Origin: Chloroflexota bacterium
GTDB taxonomy: Bacteria > Chloroflexota > UBA6077 > JADZDV01
Assembly: GCA_020850915.1 (NCBI GenBank)
Contig: JADZDV010000523.1
Location: 1-5,929, forward strand
Length of the DNA stretch: 5,929 nt
Direction: 5' to 3'
This document shows, in pieces, positions 5,312 through 5,929 of this stretch (position 1 is the first letter of the stretch; every line of letters begins with the position of its first letter). Made by a program: the position numbers and the translations under genes. The notes beneath the pieces were generated by a model. It saw only the letters and a program-made list of their open reading frames with translations. It searched no databases and had not been told where the DNA came from.

Positions 5312-5929
5312 GTGGCCGATCGGCTCGTCCCGACCGTTGTCGCGGCGGTGGACGTCGTGCTGTTCACGGTCCGCGCCGATGCCCGGGTGGATGACGCCTG
5401 GCAGGTGCTGCTCGTCAAGCGCGAGGACGCCGCCTTCGCCGATCGCTGGTCGCTGCCCGGCGTGCTCCTCCGGCCCGACGAGACGTTCGACGCCGCCGCG
5501 CGTCGAGCCCTCCGGAGCAAGACCGGGCTGGACGCGCGCGCCTGGTACCTCGAGCAGCTCGCCACCCTCGGCGCGCCAGACCGCGACTCACGCGGGCGGG
5601 TCGTCTCGGTGGCCCACCTGGCGCTCGTCCACGCGGATGAGCTGACTCTCGCCCCCGGCTCGGACGTCCTGCGCGTCGCCTGGGTCCCGGTCAACCAGCT
5701 CCCCTGGGGCGACCTGGCGTTCGACCACGGCGACATGCTCCGCGTGGCGATCGACCGCGTGCGGAGCAAGGTCCGCTACTCCTGGGTCGCCTTCCAGCTC
5801 CTGCCCGAGACGTTCACCCTGACCGAGCTGCGAGCGGTCTACGCGGCGATCCTGGACCCCTCCCTGATCCGGCTGAACACCAGCAACTTCAAGAAGGCGT
5901 TCGCCGCCCTCTTCGCCACCGGCGCCCTC
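5312..5929 (+). CDS. NrtR-like transcriptional regulator with degenerate Nudix domain (3' end outside window)
   Basis: The frame is open to the window edge, giving 206 residues. Residues 7-135 have the Nudix fold (VVAAVDVVLF, WQVLLVKR, FADRWSLPG). The Nudix box aligned from position 51 reads V51, E57, R65, A66, S69, K70, G72: the box Gly and the three catalytic-helix glutamates are replaced, so pyrophosphohydrolase activity is unlikely. After LAFDHGDML (135-143), residues 156-206 (YSWVAFQLLPETFTLTELR, then NTSNFKKAF) match the winged-helix region typical of NrtR-type proteins. NrtR regulators sense ADP-ribose or related compounds with a Nudix domain and control NAD-related or other metabolic operons. 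It is divergent from the copper cluster with 132 bp between starts, so a regulatory link is possible, but its targets may equally lie beyond the window. Only the extreme C-terminus is probably missing. Confidence 0.85.
   Translation, partial: MADRLVPTVVAAVDVVLFTVRADARVDDAWQVLLVKREDAAFADRWSLPGVLLRPDETFDAAARRALRSKTGLDARAWYLEQLATLGAPDRDSRGRVVSVAHLALVHADELTLAPGSDVLRVAWVPVNQLPWGDLAFDHGDMLRVAIDRVRSKVRYSWVAFQLLPETFTLTELRAVYAAILDPSLIRLNTSNFKKAFAALFATGAL

Noticed and set aside
4864..5769. A 301-codon minus-strand frame spanning the intergenic region and the regulator gene
   Set aside because: It is Ser/Arg-rich low-complexity translation that crosses the promoter, the divergent gap and two better genes; the Nudix frame and the secreted His-rich frame explain the DNA.

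Overview
The window is about two-thirds GC. Its coding style and the fused CopC-CopD-cytochrome c architecture suggest a high-GC bacterium, most likely from the Chloroflexota (Thermomicrobia-like). This lineage call is a judgement from gene content, not from a search. Coding falls into two blocks separated by short repeat-bearing intergenic stretches.

Left block (1-1290, + strand): the window opens in the last 38 codons of an IS630-type transposase and that element's right end, near position 126. After about 200 bp of poorly explained DNA with a perfect 10-bp-stem hairpin comes a two-gene cassette. The first gene is an intact 68-residue acidic protein with a strong ribosome binding site. The second is a larger partner whose reading frame is broken near 941-951 and resumes one frame over, ending at 1067. 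The layout (small acidic protein, then a larger protein with His-containing motifs, next to an IS) resembles a toxin-antitoxin-like or other selfish pair, but no function can be assigned. A 113-bp segment with 18-bp imperfect terminal inverted repeats follows.

Central block (1290-5179, - strand): three genes read leftwards for extracytoplasmic copper handling. In transcription order they are: a 124-residue secreted protein with a CPC and a His cluster; a 219-residue secreted protein with one C-terminal membrane anchor; and, 8 bp later, an 821-residue fusion of CopC, CopD, a YtkA/FixH-like domain and a membrane-tethered cytochrome c domain. The first gene is separated from the other two by 381 bp. 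That gap holds a 28-nt inverted repeat pair and an 18-bp tandem repeat grown from one arm, so a repeat element appears to have expanded inside the cluster.

Right block (5180-5929, + strand): after a 132-bp divergent intergenic region lies the start of an NrtR-like regulator, a Nudix-fold domain with a degraded catalytic box plus a C-terminal winged helix, cut by the window end. Its sigma70-like promoter carries two near-identical 10-bp palindromes, one in the spacer and one over the -10, which form a good operator candidate. No copper regulator, tRNA, rRNA or CRISPR array was seen.
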